This document shows, in pieces, positions 42,467 to 52,867 of a DNA stretch of 64,000 bases (position 1 is its first letter; every line of letters starts with the position of its first letter). The position numbers and the translations under genes were made by a program. Origin of the DNA: an uncultured Cohaesibacter sp. GTDB taxonomy: Bacteria; Pseudomonadota; Alphaproteobacteria; Rhizobiales; Cohaesibacteraceae. The DNA is taken from assembly GCF_963676485.1 (NCBI RefSeq), contig NZ_OY781114.1:4542501-4606500 (forward strand). The letters run 5' to 3'. The notes below the pieces were generated by a model, which worked only from the letters and a program-made list of their open reading frames with translations, had not been told where the DNA came from and did not search any database.

Positions 42467-44562
42467 TTGTTTGCAGTATCCGGTTCTAGTATCAGGGCAA
42501 CGACGGAGGAACCCGAGATTTCAGTGGAATCCTGCTGTGTTTCCAAACTCGGGTGTTGGTTCTGTTGTGAAGTATCCAAAGCCCTGACCCAATGGAATCC
42601 ATCTGGACAGGCGGGCAAAACGACGGTGGCAGCCACGTTGCTACGATTGAAAATTATAAATACAACATCATTGTCTTTTTCATAGGGCGGGGCTTCTGCC
42701 GAACAGCGCAAGGTGAGGCAGAAACTGGAGAGGCTGGGGTCTCGCCATTTGAGAGAAAAACCGCCAAAATCTGTCCATTCCACATCGCGCAAATCATCTT
42801 GTTGGCGTTTGGCGCCATGAAGGAAGCGATCTTGGCGCAAGGCCTTGTGGTTGCGCCTAAAGGCACTCAGATAACGCACGAACTCCATGAGTTCATTGTC
42901 GGCATTGGCCCAATCGACCCAGCCGATTTCATTGTCCTGACAATAGGCGTTGTTGTTGCCCTTCTGGCTATTGGCGATCTCATCGCCGGCCAGCAACATC
43001 GGACTGCCCTGACTGAGAAACAGCGTGGCCAGAAAATTACGTTGGCGGCGTTTTCTACGCGCAAGGATGACAGGGTCTTTGGTATCGCCTTCAGCGCCGC
43101 AATTGTCGCTATAGTTGGCACCATGCCCATCCATATTGCTTTCGCCATTCGCATCATTATGGCGATTGTTGTAGCGCGTAATATCAGCGAGCGTAAATCC
43201 ATCGTGCGCCGAGATGAAATTGACCGAAGACCATGCGCGGCGCCCTGCCCGATCAAATTTATCCGCAGAGCCGAGCAATCGGGACGCAAGATCCGGCGTT
43301 GTCTGCGGATCACCTTTCCAGTATCGGCGTGTGGTATCGCGGTAGCTGTCGTTCCATTCGGAAAATTCGGGCGGAAAGCCACCAAGACGATAGCCGCCGG
43401 GGCCAATATCCCATGGTTCGGCAATCAGGCGCACGGTGGAGAGAATGGGATCCTGCCGGATTGCATCTAGAAAACCGCCATAAAGATCAAAACCATAGTC
43501 TTCTCGGGCAACCGTCGTTGCCAAATCAAAGCGGAACCCATCAACCCCCATACAAAGAACCCAATAGCGCAGGGAATCCAGAACCATGCGCAGCACATAG
43601 GGATGGGAGACATTCACGGTATTGCCGCAGCCGGTATCATTGACATAATAGCGTGGCTGACCGGCAATCAGGCGATAGTAAGTCGCGTTGTCGAGGCCGC
43701 GGAAGCAAATTGTAGGACCATTCTGGTCACCTTCGGCGGTGTGGTTGAACACAACGTCGAGATAAACCTGAATACCGGCAGCCTTGAGCTTCTGAACCAT
43801 TGCACGAAAACCGACAATGCCATCAGGCCCCAGATAGCGGGGTTCGAGGGCGAAGAAGCCAATCGAGTTATAGCCCCAATAATTGACCAGATTCTTGTCG
43901 AGCAGAAACTCGTCATCAATGAAATGATGGACCGGCATCAACTCAACAGCGCGCACATTGATCGAGAGCAGATGATCAATCATGGCGTCGCTGGCGAGCC
44001 CTTCATAGGTGCCGCGCAGATTTTCAGGCACATCAGGGTGCAGCTTGGTGAGCCCCTTGGCGTGGGCTTCATAAATCAGATCGCGCCCATCCATGACAGG
44101 CGCTTCGGTTTGCAGAAAGTCATTCAATGCCGGATCCGAGACAACGGACCTAGGGACACAAGAGGCGCTATCTGCGGCACCAAATGTCAAGTCTCCGCCG
44201 CTGGCCCCCTTCTGATACCCAAACAGGGTGGCCGACGGGGTCCATTTCCCAAAAATCTCACGCGTATAAGGGTCTAGCAACAGTTTATTGGAATTGAAAC
44301 GATGCCCTTGCTCAGGCGCATAGATGCCATGGGCGCGAAAACCATACAGCGTTCCCGGCTTCAAACCGTGTAAATAGCCATGCCAAACAGGGCCCGTTCT
44401 TTCAGGCATAGATATCCGGTCGATTTCTTTCTTCCCGTCTTCAGAAAACAGGCAAAGATCAATCTGACTAGCATTTGCAGAAAACACAGCAAAGTTGGTG
44501 CCTTCTCCATCATAGAAGGCACCAAGTCTATATGGTGTTCCGTTGGATATCTTGTATTTCAT
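42463..44562 (-). CDS. glgX: Glycogen debranching enzyme
   Basis: A 699-residue GH13 isoamylase-type enzyme that cleaves alpha-1,6 branches. An N-terminal CBM48-like module is followed by catalytic motifs D-V-V-F-N-H-T, G-F-R-F-D-L-A-T (nucleophile Asp), L-I-A-E-P-W-D (acid/base Glu) and F-I-S-A-H-D-G-F (third Asp). ATG 44562 is preferred to a TTG one codon upstream; AGGA lies in front. It follows glgA by about 30 bases and overlaps malQ. Confidence 0.92.
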   Translation of the reverse strand: MKYKISNGTPYRLGAFYDGEGTNFAVFSANASQIDLCLFSEDGKKEIDRISMPERTGPVWHGYLHGLKPGTLYGFRAHGIYAPEQGHRFNSNKLLLDPYTREIFGKWTPSATLFGYQKGASGGDLTFGAADSASCVPRSVVSDPALNDFLQTEAPVMDGRDLIYEAHAKGLTKLHPDVPENLRGTYEGLASDAMIDHLLSINVRAVELMPVHHFIDDEFLLDKNLVNYWGYNSIGFFALEPRYLGPDGIVGFRAMVQKLKAAGIQVYLDVVFNHTAEGDQNGPTICFRGLDNATYYRLIAGQPRYYVNDTGCGNTVNVSHPYVLRMVLDSLRYWVLCMGVDGFRFDLATTVAREDYGFDLYGGFLDAIRQDPILSTVRLIAEPWDIGPGGYRLGGFPPEFSEWNDSYRDTTRRYWKGDPQTTPDLASRLLGSADKFDRAGRRAWSSVNFISAHDGFTLADITRYNNRHNDANGESNMDGHGANYSDNCGAEGDTKDPVILARRKRRQRNFLATLFLSQGSPMLLAGDEIANSQKGNNNAYCQDNEIGWVDWANADNELMEFVRYLSAFRRNHKALRQDRFLHGAKRQQDDLRDVEWTDFGGFSLKWRDPSLSSFCLTLRCSAEAPPYEKDNDVVFIIFNRSNVAATVVLPACPDGFHWVRALDTSQQNQHPSLETQQDSTEISGSSVVALILEPDTANK

Positions 44563-44591
44563 CAATGATCGGTCCTACTGGGCACAGTCAT

Positions 44592-46025
44592 TCACATCAG
44601 CGCCTTGTAAAGGTCAGCGTAAAGTTCGGCTGATTGATTCCAGCCAACCTCTTGCGCCATGGCACGACGCATCATTGTTTTCCATTTCTTGGTCTCGGAA
44701 AACAGGTCACATGTGCGATGAATGGCCAACTCAAGTGCTTCGACTGTGGTTGGGGCAAACTGGATGCCTGTAGCGCATTTCGATGCTACCGCAGCGGCAT
44801 TTGCGTCAATAACGGTATCTGCAAGACCGCCAGTATGCGCCACGACAGGGATCGTGCCATAGCGCAATGCATAAAGTTGCGTCAACCCGCAGGGTTCAAA
44901 CCGAGATGGAACGAGGATCGCATCTGCGCCGCCCTGAATTCTGTGTGCCAGATCTTCGCTATACCCGATTTCAACGGCAACATGCTCCGGCGTATCATTG
45001 GATGCTTGAAGACAGGCTTCTTCCAATCTCTTGTCGCCCGCACCGAGCACAATAAGGCGTGCCCCACGCTCGAGAATGGTTGGGATCACCTCCAGCAACA
45101 GATCCACGCCTTTCTGGGTTGTCAGGCGGGAAACAATGCCGAAAAGAGGCGCATCTGGATTGCTCGTCAAGCCATATTGCTCTTCCAGCCATTGCCGGTT
45201 CGCAGCTTTGCGTTTTAGGCTCTTTTCGCTGTAGGTCTTTAACAGACTGGGATCTTCCTGTGGGTCCCAAACGCCAATGTCGATACCATTCAAAATGCCA
45301 ACGAGATCGCTCTTTCGGCTTTTCAGAAGACCTTCCAGGCCCATCCCGAATTCTGGTGTCAGCAACTCATGGGCATATGTCGGGCTTACTGTCGTGATCT
45401 TGTCAGCAAAGGCCAATCCCCCTTTCAGGAAACCGGCATGCCCCCAATATTCAAACCCATCCGGATTGAACATATCTCCCGACAAGCCCAGCGTTTGCAC
45501 GACGCTGCCATCAAACAGGCCCTGAAACGCGATATTGTGAATGGTGATCACCGACGGAGGAGCTTGCCGACCGGATTGCTTCATATAAACCGGAACAAGG
45601 CCCGCTTGCCAATCATGGGCGTGTACAACATCCGGCTTCCAGCCGCCAATGCCGTCCAGCCCGATCTTGGCACCAATAAGCGAAAGGGCCCCGAAACGAA
45701 TGGCGTTATCTTCCCAGTCGAAGCCCTCTTCATCGAGATAGATGGTGCCTTTTCTGTCGTATAAATGCGGCGCTTCCAGCAGCAGAAGATTAAGCCCTTT
45801 GGCCCGCACGGCGATAACGCGTGCGGGGCCTCCAAACAGGTCTTCCAGTTCCAAGAGAACATCACCATGCTGTATCCAGCCGTTCAAATCAGGATAGGCC
45901 GGCAAAAGAATTTTGATCGTGTGATCAAGCTGCTCAAGAGCCTTTGGCACAGAGCCGATCACATCAGCCAGACCGCCGGTTTTCACGAAAGGTGAGCATT
46001 CGGAAGCAACAAATAATACGTTCAT
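44592..46025 (-). CDS. glgA: Glycogen synthase (ADP-glucose)
   Basis: A 477-residue GT5 glucosyltransferase. The ADP-glucose binding motif K-T-G-G-L-A-D-V is at residues 15-22. The C-terminal catalytic motif E-P-C-G-L-T-Q-L-Y-A-L-R-Y-G is near 380. The length is typical. Its ATG directly follows the glgC stop (TAGATG), so translation is coupled and GlgC and GlgA should be made together. Confidence 0.94.
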   Translation of the reverse strand: MNVLFVASECSPFVKTGGLADVIGSVPKALEQLDHTIKILLPAYPDLNGWIQHGDVLLELEDLFGGPARVIAVRAKGLNLLLLEAPHLYDRKGTIYLDEEGFDWEDNAIRFGALSLIGAKIGLDGIGGWKPDVVHAHDWQAGLVPVYMKQSGRQAPPSVITIHNIAFQGLFDGSVVQTLGLSGDMFNPDGFEYWGHAGFLKGGLAFADKITTVSPTYAHELLTPEFGMGLEGLLKSRKSDLVGILNGIDIGVWDPQEDPSLLKTYSEKSLKRKAANRQWLEEQYGLTSNPDAPLFGIVSRLTTQKGVDLLLEVIPTILERGARLIVLGAGDKRLEEACLQASNDTPEHVAVEIGYSEDLAHRIQGGADAILVPSRFEPCGLTQLYALRYGTIPVVAHTGGLADTVIDANAAAVASKCATGIQFAPTTVEALELAIHRTCDLFSETKKWKTMMRRAMAQEVGWNQSAELYADLYKALM

Positions 46026-47291
46026 CTATAGGTCCAATCTATCAATCATGGACTGGGTGATCAGGCAAATTCCGTTGTCGGTGCGGCGGAACCGCTTGGC
46101 ATCCAGCTCCGGATCTTCACCGACGACAAGCCCTGCCGGGATCTTGACGTCACGATCCACAACAACATCCTTGAGCTGCGCCTTCCGATTGATCTCGGCA
46201 TATGGCAGAGCAACAACACCGCTCATCTTGGAGAAGGAGTGTGCCTTCACTCCCGTGAAGAGCAGGCAGCGATTGAGGGACGAACCGGAAATGATGCAGC
46301 CACCGGAGACCATGGAGGAAACAGCCTGACCGCGACGGCCCTCTTCGTCATGGATGAATTTGGCAGGAGGGGTCAGTTCCTGATGGGTCCAGATTGGCCA
46401 ATCATTGTCATAGATATCCAACTCGGGAATGAAATCCGTCAGGTCGATATTGGCTTCCCAGAAAGCGTCGATGGTTCCCACGTCGCGCCAATATGGTTTG
46501 GTTTCCAATCCGGACCGAATGCAAGAGCGGCTGAAGGGGTGCGCGATCGCCTTACCTCCTTTAACCAGCTTCGGGATAATATCCTTGCCAAAATCATGGT
46601 GCGTATCTGGATCGTTGGCTTCCTCACGCAGAATCTCATACAGGAACTTCGCTTCAAACACATAGATGCCCATGGACGCCAAAGCGCGTTCCGGGTCATT
46701 CGGCATCGCTGGTGGATTTTCCGGCTTTTCCATGAACTCAAGAATGCGGTCATTCTTGTCAACTTTCATGACACCAAAAGCCTTGGCCTCTTCAAGCGGA
46801 ACCTCAATAGAGCCGACGGTCACATCTGCCCCCGTCTCCACATGCTGGCGCACCATCAAGGCATAGTCCTGCTTGTAAATATGGTCGCCTGCGAGGATCA
46901 CGATATATTTGGGGCCGTAGCTCTCCAGAATATCGATATTCTGATAGATGGCATCCGATGTGCCCTGATACCACGCTTCGTCATTCATCCGCTGGGATGC
47001 AGGCAGGATGTCGAGAAATTCGTTACGTTCTTCACGCAGGAAGCTCCAGCCTCTTTGCAAGTGGCGGATCAGGCTATGCGCCTTATACTGGGTCGCAATG
47101 CCGATCCGGCGAATGCCCGAGTTCACAGCGTTGGAGAGAGCAAAGTCGATAATGCGGCTTTTGCCACCAAAATACATGGCTGGCTTTGACCGTTTATCGG
47201 TGAGTTCCTGCAGTCGGCTACCCTTGCCGCCAGCCAGAATAAACGCCATTGATTGATTAGCAAGTTTCGATGTTTCACGATCGAGTTTCAT
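46026..47291 (-). CDS. glgC: Glucose-1-phosphate adenylyltransferase
   Basis: A 421-residue enzyme forming ADP-glucose, the committed step of glycogen synthesis. The pyrophosphorylase motif G-G-K-G-S-R-L is near residue 21, with [15 protein letters not shown] just after it and L-A-G-D-H-I-Y-K near 135. The C-terminal left-handed beta-helix has the repeats I-I-S-G-S-S-L-N and [12 protein letters not shown]. The ATG follows GGGGAGAG. It lies 47 bases after glgB. Confidence 0.95.
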   Translation of the reverse strand: MKLDRETSKLANQSMAFILAGGKGSRLQELTDKRSKPAMYFGGKSRIIDFALSNAVNSGIRRIGIATQYKAHSLIRHLQRGWSFLREERNEFLDILPASQRMNDEAWYQGTSDAIYQNIDILESYGPKYIVILAGDHIYKQDYALMVRQHVETGADVTVGSIEVPLEEAKAFGVMKVDKNDRILEFMEKPENPPAMPNDPERALASMGIYVFEAKFLYEILREEANDPDTHHDFGKDIIPKLVKGGKAIAHPFSRSCIRSGLETKPYWRDVGTIDAFWEANIDLTDFIPELDIYDNDWPIWTHQELTPPAKFIHDEEGRRGQAVSSMVSGGCIISGSSLNRCLLFTGVKAHSFSKMSGVVALPYAEINRKAQLKDVVVDRDVKIPAGLVVGEDPELDAKRFRRTDNGICLITQSMIDRLDL

Positions 47292-47338
47292 AAATTGCTC
47301 TCCCCACTTTCGATTATTGACACGCTTTCAAGTCAGTC

Positions 47339-49543
47339 TCAGGCTTGCTCCAATTGAAAATAGAGCGTTGAAAGTGGCGGCAGAGTCAGAGCGAGAGAAA
47401 CATCGCGTCCATGAGATGCGACATTGTCAGTCTCGGCGGCCCCTAGATTGCCACGCCCCCCGCCTGCATAAAGGCTTGAGTCCGTATTCAGTATTTCTAC
47501 CCATCGACCCGCATTGGGCACCCCAAGGCGGTAGCTTTGACGCTCAACTGGCGTCATATTGCAAACCACAAGAACCGGAGCATCGCCCTCATCGCCACGA
47601 CGGATCCAGGCGAAGACGGAATTTTCCGCCGAATGGCATTCGATCCACTCAAATCCTTTTGGATTGCAGTCATTTTTATGCAGCGCCGGAACGTCGCGAT
47701 ATACGCGGTTCAGGTCGCGTACGAGCGATTGGACGCCACGCTGGAAATCATACTGCAGCAGATGCCAGTCCAGACTTTCATTATGGTTCCACTCTTCTCC
47801 TTGCGCAAATTCGCCGCCCATAAACAGCAGCTTCTTGCCCGGATGCGCCCACATGAAGCCGAAATAAGCCCTGAGGTTGGCAAACTGGTCGGCAGGATAG
47901 CCCGGCATGCGGCTGAGCAGAGAGCCTTTGCCATGAACCACTTCGTCATGGCTAAGCGGAAGAATGTAATTTTCGGAATAGGCATAGTGCATACCGAAGG
48001 TCATATCATGATGATGATATTTGCGATGCACAGCCTCATGGGACATATAGCGCAATGTATCATTCATCCAGCCCATGTTCCACTTGTAGCCAAAGCCCAA
48101 GCCGCCATGGTTTGTCGGGGCGCTGACGCCCGGAAATGCTGTCGACTCCTCAGCAATTGTCATGATGCCGGGGGCTTCGCGATAGGAGGTGATATTGGTG
48201 TTACGCAGAAAATCGATGGCTTCGTAATTTTCGCGGCCGCCATCCTTGTTGGGTATCCATTCCCCGTCCTTGCGCGAATAATCCCGATACAGCATCGAGG
48301 CAACAGCATCCACACGCAGGCCATCAATATGATGTTCCTTGAACCAGTAAAGCGCGTTGGCAGACAGGAAGTTGGATACTTCGCGGCGCCCATAGTTATA
48401 GACCAGCGTGTTCCAGTCCGGATGGAAGCCTTCTCGGCGGTCTTCATGCTCATAAAGAGCCGTTCCGTCAAAACGGGCGAGCCCGTGCGCATCTTCAGGG
48501 AAATGTCCGGGCACCCAGTCAATCAGCACGCCAATACCAGCAGCGTGGAAAGCTTCCACCAAGGCACGGAATTCTTCCAGCGTGCCATGCCGAATGGTTG
48601 GCGCAAAAAGACCAACCGGCTGATACCCCCATGAACCATCGAAGGGGAATTCGGAAATCGGCATCATTTCAACGTGGGTGAAGCCCATATCCTTGACATA
48701 GGGAACCAGTTGCTCGGCCAGTTCCACATAGGACAAAGGCCGGTTGCCCTCGTCTTTTACGCGGCGCCAAGACCCCAGATGCACCTCATAGATGGAAATC
48801 GGCTTGTCGATTTTGGTCGCTTGCTCGCGGGTTTGCATCCATTCGTCGTCTTGCCATTCATGGCCATCCAGCTTGCGTATGATCGACGCTGTGCGCGGCG
48901 CATGTTCCGAGCCGAAGCCAACGGGATCAGCTTTTAGAGGCAGCAATTGGCCCTGACGGTTGAGCAGTTCATATTTATATGCCTGCCCCTCGCCCACTTG
49001 CGGAATGAAGATCTCCCAAACACCGGTCACCCCGCGCGGACGCATGGCGTGGCGTCGTCCGTCCCAATTGTTCCAGTTGCCAACAACAGAAGCGCGTCGG
49101 GCGTTGGGAGCCCAAACGGCAAAATGTGTCCCTTCCACTCCTTCGTGGGTGGTCACATGTGCACCGAGAACCTTCCAGAGCGACTGGTGGGTCCCTTCCC
49201 CAAGAAGATATTCATCCAGCTCGCCAATGACGGGGCCGAAACGATAGGGATCTTCCTGTATCCAGACATGATCCCCCACGCGGGCACGGATCTTATAGGC
49301 AAACCATTCTTTTGTGCCTGCGATCGGTTTGGCGAACAGATCAGGGGCGACATCATCTCGCTCCAGTTCCTCTATCAGTGCGCCAGTTTCGTGGTCGATA
49401 ATTTCAACTTCGCATGCACCAGGGATAAAGACTCGAACAACAAGCTGATCCTCCCATTCCTGCAGCCCCAAAACCGAAAATGGATTGCTATGGAAACCAT
49501 TCTGAATGGCCTGAGCGTCTCGTTTTGAAGTATATGTCGTCAT
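47339..49543 (-). CDS. glgB: 1,4-alpha-glucan branching enzyme
   Basis: A 734-residue GH13 enzyme that introduces alpha-1,6 branches. The long N-terminus (two beta modules, about 1-225) is of the E. coli type. Catalytic motifs are D-W-V-P-G-H-F-P, D-G-L-R-V-D-A-V-A (nucleophile), T-I-A-E-E-S-T (acid/base) and L-S-H-D-E-V-V-H-G. The ATG is preceded by GGGGGAG. It follows glgP after 211 bases containing a strong hairpin, so it may start the biosynthetic transcript from its own promoter. Confidence 0.94.
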   Translation of the reverse strand: MTTYTSKRDAQAIQNGFHSNPFSVLGLQEWEDQLVVRVFIPGACEVEIIDHETGALIEELERDDVAPDLFAKPIAGTKEWFAYKIRARVGDHVWIQEDPYRFGPVIGELDEYLLGEGTHQSLWKVLGAHVTTHEGVEGTHFAVWAPNARRASVVGNWNNWDGRRHAMRPRGVTGVWEIFIPQVGEGQAYKYELLNRQGQLLPLKADPVGFGSEHAPRTASIIRKLDGHEWQDDEWMQTREQATKIDKPISIYEVHLGSWRRVKDEGNRPLSYVELAEQLVPYVKDMGFTHVEMMPISEFPFDGSWGYQPVGLFAPTIRHGTLEEFRALVEAFHAAGIGVLIDWVPGHFPEDAHGLARFDGTALYEHEDRREGFHPDWNTLVYNYGRREVSNFLSANALYWFKEHHIDGLRVDAVASMLYRDYSRKDGEWIPNKDGGRENYEAIDFLRNTNITSYREAPGIMTIAEESTAFPGVSAPTNHGGLGFGYKWNMGWMNDTLRYMSHEAVHRKYHHHDMTFGMHYAYSENYILPLSHDEVVHGKGSLLSRMPGYPADQFANLRAYFGFMWAHPGKKLLFMGGEFAQGEEWNHNESLDWHLLQYDFQRGVQSLVRDLNRVYRDVPALHKNDCNPKGFEWIECHSAENSVFAWIRRGDEGDAPVLVVCNMTPVERQSYRLGVPNAGRWVEILNTDSSLYAGGGRGNLGAAETDNVASHGRDVSLALTLPPLSTLYFQLEQA

Positions 49544-49709
49544 CGCCCTGCTCCCCCTTTGTTACTTTTACGCTAGAGCATGTGATCCGCAAATGGAACT
49601 GCCAGATGGGTAGTATCCCTTTGTTTTTTTAAACCCAGAATTTCATACAGCCAATTTGTAGCAGCCATTGATATTCATTAAAAAATCGGATTCTCTAATC
49701 TTCCTATGT

Positions 49710-49740
49710 CCGATGGCGAAGGCTCAAATTTCGCCATCGG
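49710..49740. terminator. Perfect 11-bp hairpin between glgP and glgB
   Basis: CCGATGGCGAA and TTCGCCATCGG pair perfectly over a nine-base loop, 15 bases after the glgP stop. No T run follows directly on the minus strand. Partial termination or mRNA processing is likely, separating breakdown from synthesis expression. Confidence 0.55.
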
Positions 49741-49754
49741 TTCGCTTCTATTGG

Positions 49755-52142
49755 TTAGCGCTCATAAAGAGATTTGGCGCCCCAGATATCTTTTGCATAG
49801 CCCCGGATTGTGCGATCCGATGAGAACCAGCCCATATTGGCGGTGTTCAAAATCGTCTTACGTGTCCATTCTTTGGTGTCGAGATAGGCCTTATCCACCT
49901 TGCGTTGAGTTTCGAAATAGTCATCGAAATCGCAGGTTACGAGGAAATAGTCGCTCTCATACATCATCTGAACAATCGAACCATAACGATGCGGCTCATC
50001 TGGCGAGAACACGCCGCTGGCAATCTGGTTCAGCACACGATAGAGACGCGGGCTGGCCTCGATGGCCCGACGCGAATATTCCGGCTGTTTTCGGCGTTCT
50101 TCCACTTCTTCGGTTGTCAAACCGAAGAGAAAGAAGTTTTCTGCACCAACATGGTCGCGAATTTCAACATTCGCTCCGTCGAGCGTCCCGATTGTCAGAG
50201 CGCCGTTCAGGGCAAATTTCATATTCCCCGTGCCCGAGGCTTCCTTGCCGGCGGTAGAGATCTGTTCAGACAAATCTGCAGCCGGCATCAGGATTTCAGC
50301 CATGGACACATTGTAGTTTTCCGGGAATACGATCTGCAAATAGTCCTTCGTGGCAGGATCTGCGTTGATGACACTGGCCACATCATTGATCAGGTGAATG
50401 ATCTTTTTGGCCACCTCATAGCCCGGAGCGGCCTTGCCCCCAAAGACCTTGATGCGTGGTGTCCAGTCCTTGTTCGGATTTTCCTTGATCTCGTTCCAAT
50501 AGGCAACAGCTTCGATCAGGTTCATCAGCTGGCGTTTATATTCGTGAATACGCTTGACCTGAATGTCGAGCATCGCGTTGGGATCGATCTGGATGTCCCG
50601 GATATCAGACAGCCAGTTGATGAAACGCTTCTTATTTTCAAGCTTGGCCTTATGGAACTCTTCCTGGAAGGCTGCATCGTCAGCGTAGGCTGTCAGGCGC
50701 TCAAGCTGCTCCAGATCATCAGGCCATTCGATGCCGATGGTCGAATTGATCAGGTTCCTGAGCGGTTTGTTGCAGTCATAGAGCCAGCGACGTGGCGTAA
50801 TGCCGTTTGTCTCATTGATGATGCGCTTGGGGTAGACCTTATGCAGATCGCCAAACACGGTTTCCTTGACGAGTTCCGTGTGCAGTGCCGAGACGCCATT
50901 GACATGGGTGGCCATAATGAAGGCCAATTCACCCATATTGACGTTGCCATCCTTGATGATCCGGATATCAGAGCCGGTATCTTTAAGGTGCTGATCCTGA
51001 ATAATTTCAATGATGCGATGATGGCGCGGCAGAATGCGTGCAAACAGATGCTCGGGCCAGCGCTCCAGCGCTTCAGGCAAAAGCGTATGGTTGGTATAGC
51101 CAAGGCACTTGCGAGCAATATCGATGGATTCATAAATATCGATGCCATGAATATCGGTGAGCAGACGCACAAGTTCCGGCCCGGCAATCGCCGGGTGGGT
51201 ATCATTGAGCTGGATCGCAGCTTTCTTGGGCAGATCACGCAGGTCGTCATTTGTAGACCGATAACGCCGGATGAGATCCTGAATCGACGCAGAGGTGAAG
51301 AAATATTCCTGCTTCAGACGCAGCTCTTTACCCGTATCTGTCGTATCGTCCGGATACAACACACGCGAAATGGTCCGTGCCAGGGCCTCAGGCGCACTCG
51401 CGGCAAGGAAGTCACCGCGGTTGAAACTTTCAAGATCGAATGCGCGGGTTGGTTTGGCAGACCAGAGACGCAAGGTGTTGCACCAGCGCGCCTGCCAGCC
51501 AAGAGCCGGAGCGTCATAAGCCTGTGCCTTGACTGTCTCGGCAGGATACCAGACAGCGCGCCCATCCGTTTCGCTCACATGGCCGCCGAATGCGATGATA
51601 TAGGCAACCTCGGGCCGCTCGAATTCCCAGACGTTACGTTGGGCAAGCCAGCCTTCGGCGGTTTCCACCTGAGCCCCATTTTCAAAATGCTGCTCGAACA
51701 GACCATGTTCATAGCGAATGCCATACCCATGAGCTGGAATGCCCAATGTGGCCAGAGAATCGAGGAAGCAAGCTGCCAAGCGCCCCAAGCCGCCGTTGCC
51801 GAGCGCAGCATCCGGCTCATTGGCAACGATTGCATCATAATCCTGCCCGAACTCACGCATTGTTTCGCGCGCGACGTCTTCAAAGCCCAGATTGATGGCA
51901 ACGTCTTCGATCAGGCGGCCAATGAGAAATTCCATAGACAGGTAGTAAACGCGTTTGGCGTTGCTGTCATAGGTTTTCCGCGTGCTATCAAACCATGGAT
52001 CAACGACGATGTCGCGCAGAGCCAATGACAAGGACATACGCCAATCATAGGGCGTTGCATGCCCCTGATCCTTCCCCAGAGAATATTTGAGATGCCGGAG
52101 AACTTCTTGCTTCAGCTTGATTTGGAAAATCTTCGTGTTCAT
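49755..52142 (-). CDS. glgP: Glycogen phosphorylase
   Basis: A 795-residue GT35 phosphorylase releasing glucose 1-phosphate. The PLP-lysine region E-A-S-G-T-G-N-M-K-F-A-L-N-G-A is near residue 650. Active-site segments G-N-G-G-L-G-R-L-A-A near 115 and N-D-T-H-P-A near 325 are present. It lies first in the glycogen cluster, with a long upstream region that should hold its promoter. Its ribosome site is weak. Its product can go back to GlgC or to glycolysis. Confidence 0.95.
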   Translation of the reverse strand: MNTKIFQIKLKQEVLRHLKYSLGKDQGHATPYDWRMSLSLALRDIVVDPWFDSTRKTYDSNAKRVYYLSMEFLIGRLIEDVAINLGFEDVARETMREFGQDYDAIVANEPDAALGNGGLGRLAACFLDSLATLGIPAHGYGIRYEHGLFEQHFENGAQVETAEGWLAQRNVWEFERPEVAYIIAFGGHVSETDGRAVWYPAETVKAQAYDAPALGWQARWCNTLRLWSAKPTRAFDLESFNRGDFLAASAPEALARTISRVLYPDDTTDTGKELRLKQEYFFTSASIQDLIRRYRSTNDDLRDLPKKAAIQLNDTHPAIAGPELVRLLTDIHGIDIYESIDIARKCLGYTNHTLLPEALERWPEHLFARILPRHHRIIEIIQDQHLKDTGSDIRIIKDGNVNMGELAFIMATHVNGVSALHTELVKETVFGDLHKVYPKRIINETNGITPRRWLYDCNKPLRNLINSTIGIEWPDDLEQLERLTAYADDAAFQEEFHKAKLENKKRFINWLSDIRDIQIDPNAMLDIQVKRIHEYKRQLMNLIEAVAYWNEIKENPNKDWTPRIKVFGGKAAPGYEVAKKIIHLINDVASVINADPATKDYLQIVFPENYNVSMAEILMPAADLSEQISTAGKEASGTGNMKFALNGALTIGTLDGANVEIRDHVGAENFFLFGLTTEEVEERRKQPEYSRRAIEASPRLYRVLNQIASGVFSPDEPHRYGSIVQMMYESDYFLVTCDFDDYFETQRKVDKAYLDTKEWTRKTILNTANMGWFSSDRTIRGYAKDIWGAKSLYER

Positions 52143-52867
52143 GAGCCCGAACGTCCAGTTGTTATAATAGCCATTGGCGGTACCGGAGGATTGCCTCCAG
52201 ATGACAGTATGCAGTCATGATAACTTATTGCGCAGTTATGCTTTAAAAATCGCAAACTTGTGCTTTCATACGCGTGTGTTATGTCACAAAATTATACAGA
52301 TGCCTTGTTTTCCACGGTAGGTACCGTCAAACTTGGAACCACGACAAACAATCGTCGAACGCTTCTGCATAAAAGACAAGCATCGTGGTTGAAACCAGGC
52401 AAAAATGGCAATATTTATGCAAATGCCTTCACTTTTTGCGCATCCAATGAGCAGACAGACTAGCAGTTTTCCCCAATCATGGTGTCTCTTTCTGCTATTC
52501 TTGCGGGTGTAACACTCCGCAGGAAGCCTTCAAGTCCCCATCTGGGGTACAACGTCCACTTTTATTAGCAAGTTATAACACCCTGACACGGGTGATTCGC
52601 CAGCCCCAATGTCAAAAATCTTTTCGGGCACGAAAGAATCCCGTCTCTTCCTCGACTTCCACGATCCATGCCTGCCTTATGTGAGCGCAAAGGCGCTATC
52701 CTCGCTTCACGTACTACGCAAAAATGTGTTTCGGATTTTCCCGGAGCGTATATCGGAACTTTCATTCTTTGCACTCCGACCGAACTGCGGCACGCAACGC
52801 CCCTTGCCAACAAAAAAGCGCGGCCAGAGCCGCGCTTTCTTTATATTGATCGCTTGATCTTACAGGA
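52143..52867. other. Non-coding region upstream of glgP, with the ABC-operon terminator at its right end
   Basis: No gene is supported; frames here show no family-like sequence. Features seen are an AACCACGA/TCGTGGTT pair (52337-52344 and 52383-52390) and a CACCC/GGGTG hairpin near 52580, both possibly part of a structured leader or small RNA. The terminator at 52815-52838 belongs to the operon on the right. Confidence 0.4.
52815..52838 (-). terminator. Terminator of the dipeptide-type ABC operon
   Basis: AAAGCGCGGC pairs perfectly with GCCGCGCTTT over a four-base loop and is followed on the minus strand by a TTT run. It lies 30 bases after the ATPase stop. Confidence 0.9.
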
